From Jaapia argillacea MUCL 33604 (lineage: Eukaryota > Basidiomycota > Agaricomycetes > Jaapiales > Jaapiaceae), in the NCBI GenBank assembly GCA_000697665.1, contig KL197744.1, forward strand, positions 241,090 to 305,089: DNA of 64,000 nt. Reading direction: 5' to 3'. Shown here piece by piece: positions 11,675 to 24,042 of this stretch (the first letter of the stretch is position 1; each line of letters opens with the position of its first letter). Below the pieces are notes generated by a model that did not search any database, was not told the origin of the DNA, and was given only the letters and a program-made list of their open reading frames with translations. Position numbers and translations under genes: made by a program.

Positions 11675-11883
11675 AGACCATCTTGAGATGTATATCTGCC
11701 ATATATAGTATGTAACATCTCTCCATAGCAACCAAAATAAGTACCACTATTTTGCCAGAATCCCCAGAGATGTTAATTAGAGACCATCTTGAGATGTATA
11801 TCTGCCATATATAGTAAGTAACAATCTCTCCATAGCAACCAAAATAAGTACCACTATTTTGCCAGAATCCCCAGAGATGTCTG
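11675..11883. repeat. Two tandem copies of a 106-bp unit in element C
   Basis: The unit starting AGACCATCTTGAGATG at 11675 starts again at 11781 and is almost identical over its length. The only clear change I noted is one base near ATATATAGTA and a short spacer difference. This is a recent tandem duplication. Confidence 0.9.
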
Positions 11884-12114
11884 AGCCATTTGCATATACA
11901 AAGTCATAACTTGCAAAAAAAACAGGTGCTTACATAAGCAACTACTATAGCAACCATCACTCTACATCAAAATAATTTTATTTCTATTTATTCTGATTTT
12001 CCAGATTTATTCAGCCCATATTGACCAAATTTCCTATTTAGGGATCTTACATCAGCAATCAAAACCATTGAAAGCATCCATTCATCTGGAAAGAATTTTA
12101 TTCTGATTTATTCT

Positions 12115-12355
12115 GAATTTTCCGGATTTATTTGACCCTCAAATGACCACTTTCCTATTTGAGCATATTACATCATCAACCAAACAACCCCAAAGTGAAC
12201 CGCTACCCTAACAGAATTTTATTTGGAAATTTTGTGATTTTTTTGGATTTATTTGACCCTCCATTGACTAGTTGCCTATTTAGGCATATTACATCATCTC
12301 CCAAACAACCCCAAAGTGCTACCCTACCCTAACAGAATTTTATTTCGATTTATTT
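12115..12355. repeat. Subterminal direct repeats (about 120 bp) of element C
   Basis: A unit running from GATTTATTTGACCCTC through GCATATTACATCATC to CCCTAACAGAATTTTATT occurs at about 12125-12240. It recurs at about 12243-12350, with a more diverged copy near 11985-12060. Arrays of subterminal repeats are common transposase-binding regions in DNA transposons. Confidence 0.75.
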
Positions 12356-12576
12356 CGATTTATTCCGATTTATTTGACCCCCACCCCATCCAAATTACAT
12401 GTTGTAATACGAACATAGATTGTACCAAAAACACATCTGGTTTTATCACATTCTGTTCTACAGAAACACCAGTGCATTTTGTACAAAACAAGTCTGGTAC
12501 TATTCCACCAGGACTTATACACCACAGTCTGTGGTCAACTACCACAGTATTGTACAATAGTTAACAGGGACTAGTG
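12227..12576 (-). repeat. Right terminal inverted repeat of element C
   Basis: This is the reverse complement of 9680-10030. The outermost bases (CTAGTG end) match the left end less well than the rest. Confidence 0.9.
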
Positions 12577-12582
12577 GGACCC

Positions 12583-14354
12583 CATCTTTTTGCAAAAACA
12601 ATCAACCTTATGGGTCGAGGAAATGCTGCAACCCACTCCCCCATACTAGCACGACAAGTTCGAATCGCCATCAAGGCAGCAATCACAACACTAGAAGGCG
12701 ATTTAGGACTCAAAGAGGAAATTCAAAACCATACAGAACTCAATGAATCGGTAGCAAATGCCCTAGACATCATAAAGAAGCAAGGACCACAATCCCTGAA
12801 GAAGGGATTAGAAGAATGGAACCAGGAAGACAGATTGATTCTTTAGTGGGGAAAGATCTGTGTTCCCAAAGACATGGAACTACGATACAAAGTAGTCAAA
12901 TCCTGTCATGACCCTGTCTTGATGGGGCATCCCAGGAGATATAAGATGTTGAAAATAGTACAAAGGGACTATTGGTGGCCAGGAATGTCCATCTTTGTAT
13001 GGAATTACGTGGATGGATGCGCCATTTGTCAATCGACCAAACCAAATACAAACCCCACTCAGGAACTGCTACACCCAACAGAAATCCCAACACGCCCCTG
13101 GCAGATTGTAACTCAAGACTTTATCACAGGACTGCCAGAAGCGGATGGCTACGATGCGATCCATGTCATAACAGACTGATACACCAAAACCATCGTTGCC
13201 ACACCCTGCAATAAAACTATTGATGCCAATGGAACAGCCAAAATCCTGATGGAAGGACCATTCAGACGATACGGATTGCCTGATAAGATCATATCAGATC
13301 GAGGACTGCAATTCATGTCACAAGTGTTCCGAGCCATTCTAGAACGACTCACCCAGAAACAGATGGAGCCACAGAGATAGTAAATCGGGAACTGGAAATC
13401 TACTTCTGAGCCTACTGCAACTGCGCCCAAAACAATTGGCCATCACTACTTTACATGGCAGAATTAACCCACAATACATGAATCCACTCTGCCACCAAAC
13501 AAACACCATTCAAACTCATGCACGGCTATCGTGCCAAAACCTCTGGATCATTTAGATCGGTACCAGACGTACCAACGGCAGATCAACATCTAGAAGAATT
13601 AAAGAAGGCCCAACAAGAAGCAGAAGCCTGCCTACATATTGCGGCCGAAGCAATGAAGAAGCAACACAATACCTATGGAGTTAAAGGACCAAACTTCACA
13701 GTAGGGGACAAAGTTTGGCTAGAAGGAAAGAATGTCAAAACGGAATACCCTAGTGCCAAACTATCTCCCAAACAACACGGACCTTTTCCAATCGAAGCCA
13801 TCATTGGATCCGGTGCCTACAAGTTGACATTGCCAAAGAAATGGAGAATTCACCCAGTATTCCACGCAGGATTACTCACACCATATCGAGAAACCAAAGA
13901 ATATAGAGTCAACTTCCCACAACCACCTCCAGACTTAATAGAAGGCGAAGAAGAATACAAAGTAGAAGAGGTTGTCAAATCAAAGTTTATTGGCAAGACG
14001 AAGAAAATCAAATACCTTGTCAAATGGAAGGGTTACCCTGATTCAGAAAATACTTGGGAAGACATCGGCAATCTACGCAATTCAGCCAAACTGGTCGAAA
14101 TGTTCCATCAGAAGAATCCAAAGGCACCGAAACCTTTGCAAATTGCGCTCACACTACTCAAAATACCAGAAGAACAATGGACGTGTTTCTGGATCAACCG
14201 AGAAGTAGAGAGAACAACAAGGAATAACTATCTCCATATACCAGAGGTGTTGTCAAAACACCCAAACCCAGAACAAATAAAGGCACATCTGGCTAGACTG
14301 CAAAAATACATTCCTCGACGAATATTCCAGCAGCATCAGCAACCACTTGATTGA
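12583..14354 (+). other. Integrase and chromodomain region of element B
   Basis: After element C the B coding sequence resumes. The stretch 12874-13179 encodes the integrase zinc-binding part (SCHDP, GHPRRYK, CAICQ) and the start of the catalytic core. The stretch 13518-14354 encodes the C-terminal linker, then a chromodomain (KYLVKWKGYPDSENTWED) and a basic tail. These parts insert the cDNA and target it to chromatin. The stretch is fossil. Confidence 0.85.
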
Positions 14355-15244
14355 CCACCCACGCCCTACCCAACTCAGCATGCCAGCCCGCGAAATCGAC
14401 ACCATCATCAATTTCATTTGTCGTATCATCCTGCTACTGATGGAAGGGATCCATCTCTTCATCATCCTTGGCACCTACGCCCACTGGATCCTCATCCACA
14501 TTCACACCCGGCTACCCCAATTGGTAATCAGCACCACATGTGCCACATATCAACTGATTGCAGTACATGACATCCATTTCTAGATCGATCTGGAAGGAAA
14601 TGTGGGATATCGCCTCAGCCACCTATATAACAAAGAGGACATCTTATGACCCTGGCAGACCGCACCCACTCCTCCACCACCAACAACACCCCTGCCAGAA
14701 ACACCCAGCCCCCCTGCTTCACAGTCCCATTCATACTCTCCTGTTGTCATTGAGAGTTGCCCCCACTCTCCTGCTCAACCAACCAGTACACCACGCACTG
14801 CCTCCCCATTGCCACCTCTGTCTACCAGCTGGGATCCCCTCGACCTCCTTCGCGAACGTCTCAAATGACTCCACAGCCATCACAGCCTTGACCACCCCTC
14901 TACTCGTGGTAATACTCCCGACTATGAGAACTTTGAGACTGCTGACGAACTCGAGTAGAGCCCACTCCCGCCTTCACCCATCACACCCGACATGAGCAAC
15001 CTCCTCGAGCTCATCAACAACCTCGTCCTGAATGACAACCCCCCCAAGGACACATCCCCTGAATCCACGAATCCACCTGACACCGAATTCGTATTTGAAC
15101 CAAACCCGTCTGCTACCTTGGATCTCCCCCCACCGAATTCACCCAACCCCTTCCAACCTGAGGGACCTGACTATGGATGGGGAGATAAGTAGATATAGGT
15201 CAAATAGGACATTAGGGACAATGTCGGTCATAGAGAGGGGGTGG
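14355..15244 (+). other. Post-integrase region and polypurine tract of element B
   Basis: About 0.9 kb separates the chromodomain from the 3' LTR. It has Pro/Ser/Thr-rich open stretches in two frames (14558-14995, 14992-15192) but no recognisable domain. It ends with the purine run AGAGAGGGGGTGG at 15232-15244, the plus-strand primer. Confidence 0.6.
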
Positions 15245-15805
15245 TGTTGTGAACACGTTCGGACTTGTATATTTTCCTCCGTTTTTCACTCTTTTATCAG
15301 ACTCCCTTCGCTTTCATATCATTTCCCTTGTCTATGATACTTAGCATCGTTTCATCTTATCTTATCTTATCTTATCTCGAGCATTATCTTATCTCAGACC
15401 TCATACTATTATTAGTGCCCAATGACTTGTTGCACACAGCCTTGTCATTGTCCTCTGTCTCATTGTTCTGTCTTCATTGTTCTGTATCCATTGTTCATTG
15501 TCATTGTCCTGAACCTTAACTCACTCACCATTGTCTTTAGACATTGTCTTGTTCGTTATTGTTCGTAGCACATTGTTTGACATTCCATTGTTTCTGTAGT
15601 ATATAAGGACAACTAGCTACCTTGTATTCACTAGCTTATCCACTTGAACAATACAGCGCTTTAGTTGTATCCTTCAACCGGTTTGCTCCTCCTCATCATC
15701 CTCTATCGCCTCAAGATTGTAGCCTGAGTACTAGTTAGCAAGAATACCCGAAAGACTTACAAGCCTTATTCGCTACCTTACGCTAACGCTAAGGTGCTCA
15801 TAACA
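15245..15805 (+). repeat. 3' LTR of element B
   Basis: This 561-bp partner of 4809-5369 has about 20 differences from it. It is followed by the target duplicate CAGTG at 15806-15810. Confidence 0.95.
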
Positions 15806-15810
15806 CAGTG

Positions 15811-17100
15811 TATATTTTGATCTGGTGGGTGCATCCCTCCAGGTAGTGGTGCCATGCCTCCAGGGAGCAGATGATCATGAGTAGTTCTTTGTTGTAGATA
15901 TTGTAATTTTGCTCCACTTCTAATAGAGATTTCGATAGGTACACAACTGGGTGCCATTTTCCATCATCCTCCAACTGTGTGAGAACGGCACCAGTTGCAT
16001 AATCTGATGTGTCACATTCAATTTGGAAGGGTTTCATTGTGTCCAGTGTCACCAGTGTTGGTGATGAAGTGAACGACGTTTTGAGTTTATCGAACACTTC
16101 TTGGCATCTGTCGCTCCAATCCCACTCATGTTCCTTTTTCATTAATTTGAAGAGTGGCTTGGCAATTTTCGAGAAGTCGTGGATAAATCGGTGGTAGAAG
16201 TTGCAGAATCCTAAGAAGGACTGCACTTCCTTGACTTTTTTGGGTTCTGGCCATTCTAGGATTCCAGCGACCTTGATCAGGTCCATTTCCACTGAGTTGT
16301 GGGAGACCATCAATCCTAGGTATTCGATTTTGGGGACCTCAAATGTACATTTCTCCGGTTTAAGGAACAGGTCGTTTTCTTCTAGGATCTTCATTACTTG
16401 GTGGAGTACTTCTCAATGTTTGGTTAAGTCGTGGGTGAAGATCAGGATGTCGTCTAGGTATACTATGACGTGTCCTTCATCTATCATTTCTTTGAACAGT
16501 TCATTCATCATTGTTTGGAATGTCATGGGTGAATTGGTCAATCCGAACCACATTACTTGTGGTTGGTATAGTCTCTGATTTGTTTTAAAGGCTGCATTCC
16601 ATTCATCCCCTTCTTTGATCCTGACATTGTTGTACCCCCACTGTAAATCCAGTTTGGAGTATATTTTGGCTCCTTTTATTTTGTTGATGAGTTCCGAAAT
16701 GAGGGGTATTGGGTAGGTATTTTTGACTGTTATTGAGTTGAGGTAACGATAGTCTTGTGTTGGCTGGAGTTTGCCATCTTTCTTCTTGACAAAGAAAAAA
16801 GGGGACGAGAGTGGGGATTTTGATGGCCAGATGTATTTCTTCGCTAGCTGCTCCTCTAGGAATGTGTCGAGTTCTTTTTGTTCTGATGGAGACAGGGGGT
16901 AGGTTTTGCAATTGATTGGTTTCCATCCTTCCTTTAATTCTATCACGTGGTCGCAAGGGCGTTTTATGGGGAAACATTCTGATGCCTTCTTTTTGAAGAT
17001 TTTCCTGTATTTCCAGTATTCCCTGGGTACCATTTCTTCAAGGGTTTTTTCCTTTTGTCCTTGCCTGGCTTTTTCAGCTAATTCAATTGATTTATTTCCA
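15811..17100 (-). other. Reverse transcriptase and RNase H region of element A
   Basis: On the minus strand this encodes [38 protein letters not shown] and the RNase H start. It is cut by element B within the RNase H domain. It is clearly homologous to, but a different family from, the polymerase of B. Confidence 0.9.
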
Positions 17101-17217
17101 TGGGCTCTTGCTGCAATAATTGTGGGGTGTTCATCTTTGTCAATTTTGTTGTTGTCCTCGGGTAGAGGATCTCCTATTAATGTGCAATGGACTTTGATAC
17201 CTGAGTATGTCCAGGGC

Positions 17218-17895
17218 TTATTTGTGTTTCCTGGGTTTTTGTTTCCTGGCCTTTGTTTCTTCAATCTTATTTGGTTCTGTGTCATGGGGTGGGATCTTTG
17301 GAACAGGTCTGGTGCGTACAGAGATAGGTCCTTGTTGGTTTTGGCATGTATCTGGGCATTGGCTGAGGTCAAGTGTGTATGTTTGCCAATTTATTTCGGG
17401 GTTGTGTTCTAGTAGCCAGTCACTTCCAAGAATGATGTTTTCTTTTCCTATGTTGGTGATGTAAAAGCGATTATTTTTGGTATGGGTCCCTCCTTCTTGT
17501 CCATGGATTCGGACTCCTAGTTCCACATAATAGCAGATTTCTCCATCTGCATTATCGGAGTCGTCGACATTATGGACTGGGATTCGTTTTGGCAGTTTCT
17601 GGAGATTCATTTGTTTTTTGACAGCATATTCATAACTGATTAGGTTCCCAGTGGCCCCACTGTCAACCAGGGCTTCTGTGGTGGTGGTTCGATTCTTTCC
17701 AATAAGTTTGATTTGGATTTGTAATGATGGGGTCCCTGAGTTCTCTAGAGTGGAAATGGATAGTGATTCGGGGGTATCCAAAATTTGGTATTGATTAAAA
17801 GAATCTTGTTTCACCTTCTCATTTGCCACAGGTGGAAGGTGATTTAAAAACCCAATTTGGCCAATTCTTCTCTGACTGTTTGTACTACTTCCCAT
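17218..17895 (-). other. Protease region of element A
   Basis: The minus-strand open stretch encodes EALVDSGATGNLIS and ILGSDWLLEHNPEINW, the active-site and flap-side motifs of a Ty3-type aspartic protease. Confidence 0.85.
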
Positions 17896-18140
17896 CTACT
17901 GTCCTCTGCTGTGTCCTGTAAGAGATTCCTGATCTCTTTTCCTACATCTTTTGGTTCTTCCTCTTTTCCCTCTTTTCCCACTTCAACAACCCGAGCCCAG
18001 AATTGCCTTTTGAAAGGTTTCTTATGTTTATTGGGGCAATCACAGGAGAAGTGTCTGTGTTTGTGGCAATAGAAGCACGCATTGGTATCCCTTAACCTTT
18101 TTCATTCTTGATTGTCTAGGCGTTGGAATTGCCCTGTTCG

Positions 18141-20237
18141 TCAGTTCCTTCCTACTTGGGCAGTGTCAATATCCATGGGGACACCTTTGGATTGATAGGG
18201 TGGTTGGTAACGAGGGGTCAGGTCATCAGGGTATATGGGTTTTGCTGAGCAAAACCTCCAGGATTTCTCAGCAGTGGCTTGCTGTCGAAGAAGATCTTCT
18301 TGGATGGTAGCTGCGTTGAAATTGGCATAATTGGAGGGCAGAACAGGGAGGTGTATGAGGGCATGGAGTATATCCCAATTGAGTCCCTTTTTGAAGTATT
18401 CAAGTAAGGCAGCATCATTGAATTCAGTGTAGCAAGCCAAGTCTTCGAATTTGGTGATGTAATCATCGACCAATGATCTTCCCTGTTGCAGGTTTTGGAT
18501 TTGCATTCTTGTGGTTCCTCCCTTGTCCAACTCCTTAAATGTGTCCTTGACATGGGTAACGAATTCTTCCCATGTATCTTTACTTCCATCTGTTTTGGTA
18601 TAGGTTCCCTTCTCATAATCCACAATGTATTTCATAGCCCATGAACCGGTGGTGCCCTCTTTCATGAAAGAAAGAGTATAGGTGATCTTGGCCCATTCAT
18701 TTTTGAAGTCGTCCAGATTGGCTCTGATGTTAAGTTTAACTTCTTGAATGAATTTGTCAGTTCATCGGCAATCACCAGTGAAGACTGATGGTGGGGCGAG
18801 CTTGGGTCCTTTGTTAGTGGACATGTTGTTGCTAGGTGTGGGACCTGGTGATGACAGAGGTGGTGGAGGTGGTGGTGGAATAGGTGGGATTTGGGGTTGC
18901 AGATTTGGAGTTGGTAGGTGATAGTTGGGGGGATTGAGAGGTGGTTCAGCATTGATGGGGATAGGAGCGGTTTCTTCAGTATTGGTTTGCCTGGTAGGAG
19001 GGTTCTGTGTTGGGGGGTGTGAATCTTCAGGTTCTTTGGCGATGGGGGCATGGGTGGGTTGAGTTTCTGCTTCTTCCTCGGTGGTTGAGTGGTCATTGTC
19101 AGATACTTCTGGGGCTCAATAAGATGTTCTAGAAGCAGATCTAGACACTGATTTGCATAGTTCTTGTAGTTCTTGGTTGCTATGGATGGATTGTCTGCTA
19201 GGTTATCGCAAAGGGGGCTTGGGTCGAGGGGTTCCTCCTCAGGAGATTCTTTGATGGGGGTTAGCCCATGGAGGCTGGGTGGATGAAGATGTGATGAGCA
19301 GGGTGGGGGCAATGAACAAAGGTGATACTGGGCTGGTTGGCAGTGGGGATCTAGCAGTTTCAGGTGTAGGGGTGTTGGTTTGCAGTACTTCTGGATGTAC
19401 ATGTATGTATTCCTTGAAGGTTGGTAGGCTGGGGTTGAATGGAAATTGGTTGGGTCTTCCAAAAGGGGTGAAGGTTTGGCTAGTTCGGATGACAAAGGGT
19501 TTTCATTCAAAGAAGAATAGCTTCCATGAGTTGTCGTAGTAGAATTTGTTCTGGAGGTTGTCGGCGTATCCAAGAAGTTCCCAAAAGGTGGGTATATGGG
19601 TCTCTGCCAGTAGTGGGTAGGTGGAGTAGGTGGAGTACTGATTTGGATCAATCTTGGCAAGTGCATGTGGGTGGGGAGATTAATTTGATGTGTTGTCGGC
19701 AGAGTTGCTCTACTTCTGTTGCTTGTTGATGTATTTGTTTGATGATGTTGTTGACTTGTGCACAAAGGGTGGTCAAGTTGGCAGCAACAATGTTGAGTTG
19801 GTGATAGAGTTGGTTGAGTTCTTGGGTGATGAGTAGGAACACACTTAGGAAAGTGTCAATGTGGATCTGTACTTCCGTGAGATCTGGTATCAGAGGAGTA
19901 GTTGGAGTAGTAGGAGGATTCGAGAGGCCTTAGATCGTTTTGTGGTTTCTGGACACTCGTCGTTTGTTGGGTTGGAGTATTGGGCAGCAACAGGGAGTAG
20001 TTGAATGGGGGATAGTAGGTTGGCATTGTAGATTGGGTATAGGGCAGGTGTTACTCGTTGTTTAATGAATCTGAACCATTTTCTTTCAGTATATTGTATG
20101 AAGAAAAGGGGTTGGATGTCCATGGTGTCGATGAGACTAGGGTCGGACTCATTGGTTACAACAACACAGTAAGGTTCCAGGGTGGATGGGATTGCAGATC
20201 CTGGCTGCATTGGTGTCGTAGGGTGAGTAGGGTGTGA
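18141..20237 (-). other. gag region of element A
   Basis: Minus-strand open stretches at 20210-19890, 19765-18662 and 18665-18141 together cover a long Pro/Ser-rich leader part and the gag core (SWAMKYI, then MQIQNLQQG). Zinc-knuckle homology lies near 18010-18090. The region is degenerate and recorded as a fossil. Confidence 0.75.
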
Positions 20238-20251
20238 AAAGCTTGTCCAAG
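20238..20251 (-). other. Primer-binding site of element A
   Basis: On the minus strand the sequence next to the 5' LTR is CTTGGACAAGCTTT. Eleven bases (TGGACAAGCTT) pair with AAGCTTGTCCA in the LTR (20374-20364). That LTR segment lies about 33 bases after the TATA box. Confidence 0.7.
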
Positions 20252-20687
20252 TGTTAGGAGCACTTTAGTGACTGGTACTCAGGCTACAACCTTGAGGCTG
20301 TAGAGGATGACAAATGAGAGCAAACCAGTTGAAGGGTATGGCTAAAGAGCTGTATTGTTCAAGTGGACAAGCTTAAGGAATACAGGAGGATGAGAGCACC
20401 TTATATACCAGGGCCAGAGAGAGAGAACATGGTCGAATGGTATAGAAGGTGCTAAGAATAGTGTCCAAGGAAGGCACAAGAATGGGATAGAAGGATAGAG
20501 AATAAGGTGGAACATCTGGAGAATCAGTAACCAGCTGAATGGGGTATAGAAAGAGAAGTGAAGCTAACAATAGTGCAACACAATATAAATAGAATGGGTC
20601 TAAGGTGAGACACAATAAGATGAAATAAGATGTCCATGATAAGATAAGATAATGAGAAATGAAATGGGTATACATAGAGTCGTAACA
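20252..20687 (-). repeat. 5' LTR of element A
   Basis: This 436-bp partner of 977-1412 carries, on the minus strand, a GATA motif cluster (about 20655-20608), a TATA box (20409-20399) and the self-priming sequence (20374-20364). Confidence 0.95.
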
Positions 20688-21519
20688 CTCCCCAATCCTT
20701 CTCCTCATATCTTCTACTGTTGGTTTGTCCAACACACCTGTGATCAGAGTTAGTACTGAGTGACCAGAGTCGTGAGGAAGATGATAGATGAAGTTGAAAA
20801 TAACATCCATCAAGATGGCGTTAAAGATCCCAGGACAACATCATCCAGGTAATCCCAACCCCCGACGAAATAGGGAAAGAGATAGTAAGGTGAGATATAG
20901 GAAAGACAAGACGTACCAACCGAAACCCCAGCTTCAACTATATGCTCCACAATCCCATCTGTAAACTTGGGATGACCTTGTAAAGTCAAGATCTGAATGT
21001 CTTTTAATGATCTCAGACCCTTCACCATAGTCCCATTCACTGCAACCCCATTAGCAGTGCCATTAGCAGCACCATTAGCAGCAGGACCCAAAATGCCCCT
21101 CCCGCCTTCATAAAACAGCACCATACCCTGATTTTCACAAACAGGCATTGAACCAATTGGTAAGAAGGGAGATGGAACAGATGGGATGTGGTCTCTGTGG
21201 AATCGTTCGATTGTCTGTGGGTGTGTTAGGATTGGGTTTAGATAATCAAAACAACAGTGACGTCATCAAAACAAGAGTAAGACAACCACCCAAAAACTGT
21301 CACCGAGAATAAGCCCTAGAAGAAGGTCCCAAGATGAAGACCAACGAAAGAGATCGAAACTCATCAACACTGGTACCCCAAAAAGTTCTTTTCCAACTTC
21401 ATTCAGTTTGACCTTGGTAGGCCCTACTTCCCAGATCCCATTATTGGGGACTATGGTGCTGGATAGGGCTCTTGCTATTATTTGATGGCTGAAACATATT
21501 CCTGTGAGTGGTTTGTTAG

Positions 21520-22081
21520 TGTTGTGAACACGTCTGGACTTGTATATTTTCTTATCTTTCTCATTCATTTATTGGACTTCCTTCGCTCTGGTATCATTTC
21601 CCTTGTCTATGATACTTAGCCTCATTTCATCTTATCTTATCTCATCTTATCCTGGGCACTATCTTATCTCCGATCTTGTACTATTATTAGCGCACAATGA
21701 CTCATCACACGCAGCCTCGTCATTGTCCTCTGTCCCATTGTTCCATCTTCCTTGTTCTGTCCCCATTTGTTCAGTATCATTGTCCTGAACCTTAACTCAC
21801 TCACCATTGTCTCTAGACATTGTCTCGTTTGTCATTGTCCATAGTACATTGTTTGATACTCCATTGTTCCTGTAGTATATAAGGACAACTAGCTACTCTG
21901 TATTCGCTAGCTTGTCCACTTGAACAATACAGCACTTTAGTTGTACCCTTCAACCGGTTTGCTCATCCTCATCATCCTCTATTGCCTCAAGATTGTAGTC
22001 TGAGTACTCGTTAGCAAGAATACCCAGAAGACTTACAAGCCTTATTCGCTACCTTACGCTAACGCTAAGGCGCTCATAACA
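21520..22081 (+). repeat. 5' LTR of element E
   Basis: The repeat is 562 bp with TG...CA ends, a GATA cluster (about 21628-21671), a run of CATTGT motifs (about 21718-21875) and a TATA box near 21875. The primer site CTTGGACAAGCT follows at 22082. Confidence 0.95.
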
Positions 22082-22665
22082 CTTGGACAAGCTCTTACCA
22101 ACCCTACTCACTCTACGATACCAACGCAGTCAGGATCTGCGAGTTCACCACCCGTCGACACACCATCCACTAGCATACTCATCAACTTGGCAAGTTTAGC
22201 CTTACAACTCGATTGGCACACACAGAATACCACCCACACGTCCTATACACATCCGGTTCGTCATCTCCTTTCTACAATCCCTCAGTAACATACTCATCGA
22301 CTTCACATTGTGACTCGATCGGTACTTACAAGAAATCCAACAGAAGTATGACGAATGCAACAACCGGAAGAAAACTGGCTTCGATCAAAGCCACAATCGC
22401 CGCTGCACTCAACCTCCTAGCCTATAAACTTTACCGACTAGCTGAAAAGCTACAACCCCGACCACAGGAAGTCTATCCCGAGATATACTGGTCCCAAGAT
22501 TCCCTATCGCAGGTTGATTAGCCAACACAAACTCTAATCATTCTATACTTGCTATCGATAACAAGCCTATCGAAAATCCCCGACGTGTTCATCTAACTAC
22601 AACCAGACTCGAGAGACGCCCTTGCAAACATTTGCGAATACTTACAATCAGCCACCACCACGGAA

Positions 22666-24028
22666 TTGAAACCCATATCCAATGCATCCCTACACTCAGG
22701 AACTATCTCGCCACCAACAAAACCACCCACATCACCATCTGAAGTCTTGCCCTATCATAATCGATATTCAAAACCAGCAACTCCAAGGACTCCTCAGATA
22801 CAATCAAGCCCAGCCTCACGACTTCTACCACGCACCCCATCCCGACCACGCACTAGAAGACCTGTTGAATATATCAAATTTATCAACACCACTCCCAAAA
22901 AAGAGGAAAACAATCAGATCGATTTTCAAGAAAATGGATCTATTGAAGCTAAACATCCATTCACTGCACCAGTCAACCCACTTCGAGCAATCCCATTCCA
23001 GCACCGTCGACTATCGTCATGACTACTCAAACACCCAAAGGACCCAAACTTGCCCCACCAACCCCTTTTACTGGAGATCGCCGTAAAACCGATAAATTCT
23101 TATCAGAAGTCAAACTGGTAATCGGTGCCAACATGGGAGACTTCCCAGACGAATGGTCAAAGGTCACCTATAGCTTATCCTTCATGAAGGAAGGAACCGC
23201 TGGATCCTGGGCGATGAAATTACTAGAGGATATAGACAATCAAGATGCTACAGCTTTAACCATAAAAAACGACTGGAAAGAGTTCGCCACAGCCTTGAAA
23301 AAGTTGTTCAGCGAATTAGACAAAGGAGCAACGGCAAGGATGCAGATCCAGAATCTCTGACAGGGACCGGCCACTGTCGACCAATATGTCACCAAATTCG
23401 AAGATCTTGCTCAGCACAGCACACCCAATTCGACGACCAAGCCCTGAAAGAATATTTCAAACAGGGATTGAATTGGGACATCCTCAAAACTCTCGTACAT
23501 CTGCCAACACCACCAGATACATTGACTGAATTCAAAGCCGCCGCGATCAGAGAAGACTTACTTCAAGAACAAGCCAGGAACGAAGAATCATGGCGCTTCC
23601 ATAAATCCAAATCCATCTATCCTGACATGCACGAATATTCCCCATCCTACAATCAAGGTCATCAACCCACCCTCTTTGATACAAGCATACCCATGGATGT
23701 AGATGCCGCTGAATTCAAACACTCCAGACAATTTGGGAAGCTTACAGACCCTGAAAGAAAAGCACTCAGAGAGAAAGGAGCCTGCTTCTACTGTTGCAAA
23801 CCAGGGCACTTCTCCGACCAATGCCCACTGAAAAAGGGCAGACAGGGAAAATTTCCTAATAGGTTCCAGACCCGAACCATGGAAATAGAAAGAGAAGACA
23901 AAGACGATGAAGAACCACCTCGATCAACCCTGGAAAAGATCGAGGGATTACTAGATGGACTCTCAGATGATGAAAAAGGAAAAGTGGCTAAAGAGATACA
24001 AGCATTCCTTTCCAAACCAGGTTTTTAA
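22666..24028 (+). other. gag region of element E
   Basis: Open stretches encode the Pro/Ser-rich N-terminal part (22666-23086), the gag core (23019-23360 and 23468 onward) and a CCHC zinc knuckle, CFYCCKPGHFSDQC, near 23790-23830. The region is nearly the same as in element B. Confidence 0.85.
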
Positions 24029-24042
24029 AATACCTTCCATCG

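Larger units (their letters stand above)
9680..12576. mobile_element. Element C: non-autonomous DNA transposon with long terminal inverted repeats
   Basis: This insertion splits B exactly where element E is continuous (compare 25741-25790). The six bases GGACCC occur on both sides (9674-9679 and 12577-12582) and are the likely target duplication; an 8-bp duplication with one mismatch is also possible. The ends are inverted repeats of at least 350 bp, with near-perfect match from the ACAATACTGTGG motif inward. The interior is AT-rich and full of smaller inverted and direct repeats. It has no transposase-like open frame, although 621 bases are unread. I could not place it in a superfamily. Confidence 0.85.
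4809..15805 (+). mobile_element. Element B: Ty3/gypsy chromovirus, broken, hosting DNA element C
   Basis: LTRs of 561 bp (4809-5369 and 15245-15805) are flanked by the 5-bp duplication CAGTG (4804-4808 and 15806-15810). Plus-strand order is LTR, primer site, gag, protease, reverse transcriptase/RNase H, integrase, chromodomain, post-integrase region, purine tract, LTR. The LTRs differ at about 20 sites (near 3.6 percent), almost all at CpG/TpG/CpA positions. B is therefore younger than its host element A. The coding part is interrupted about half a dozen times plus the insertion of C. It belongs to the same family as element E. Confidence 0.95.
977..20687 (-). mobile_element. Element A: Ty3/gypsy chromovirus, broken, hosting element B
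   Basis: Two 436-bp terminal repeats (977-1412 and 20252-20687) start with TG and end with CA. They are flanked by the direct duplication CTCCC (972-976 and 20688-20692). Read on the minus strand the order is LTR, primer site, gag, protease, reverse transcriptase/RNase H, integrase, chromodomain, a post-integrase region, polypurine tract, LTR. About 34 differences separate the LTRs by eye (near 8 percent), mostly transitions, so this is an old copy. Its reading frames are interrupted many times (roughly ten). Element B sits inside its RNase H region. Without B the element is about 8.7 kb. It landed in the last exon of a duplicated glutamine amidotransferase gene. Confidence 0.95.

Noticed and set aside
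11675-11883. Tandem repeat as a CRISPR-like array
   Set aside because: Only two adjacent long units with no spacers, inside a DNA transposon of a fungus.
14558-15192. Pro-rich open frames as host genes
   Set aside because: They lie between the chromodomain and the 3' LTR of element B, inside its target duplications, so they belong to the element.
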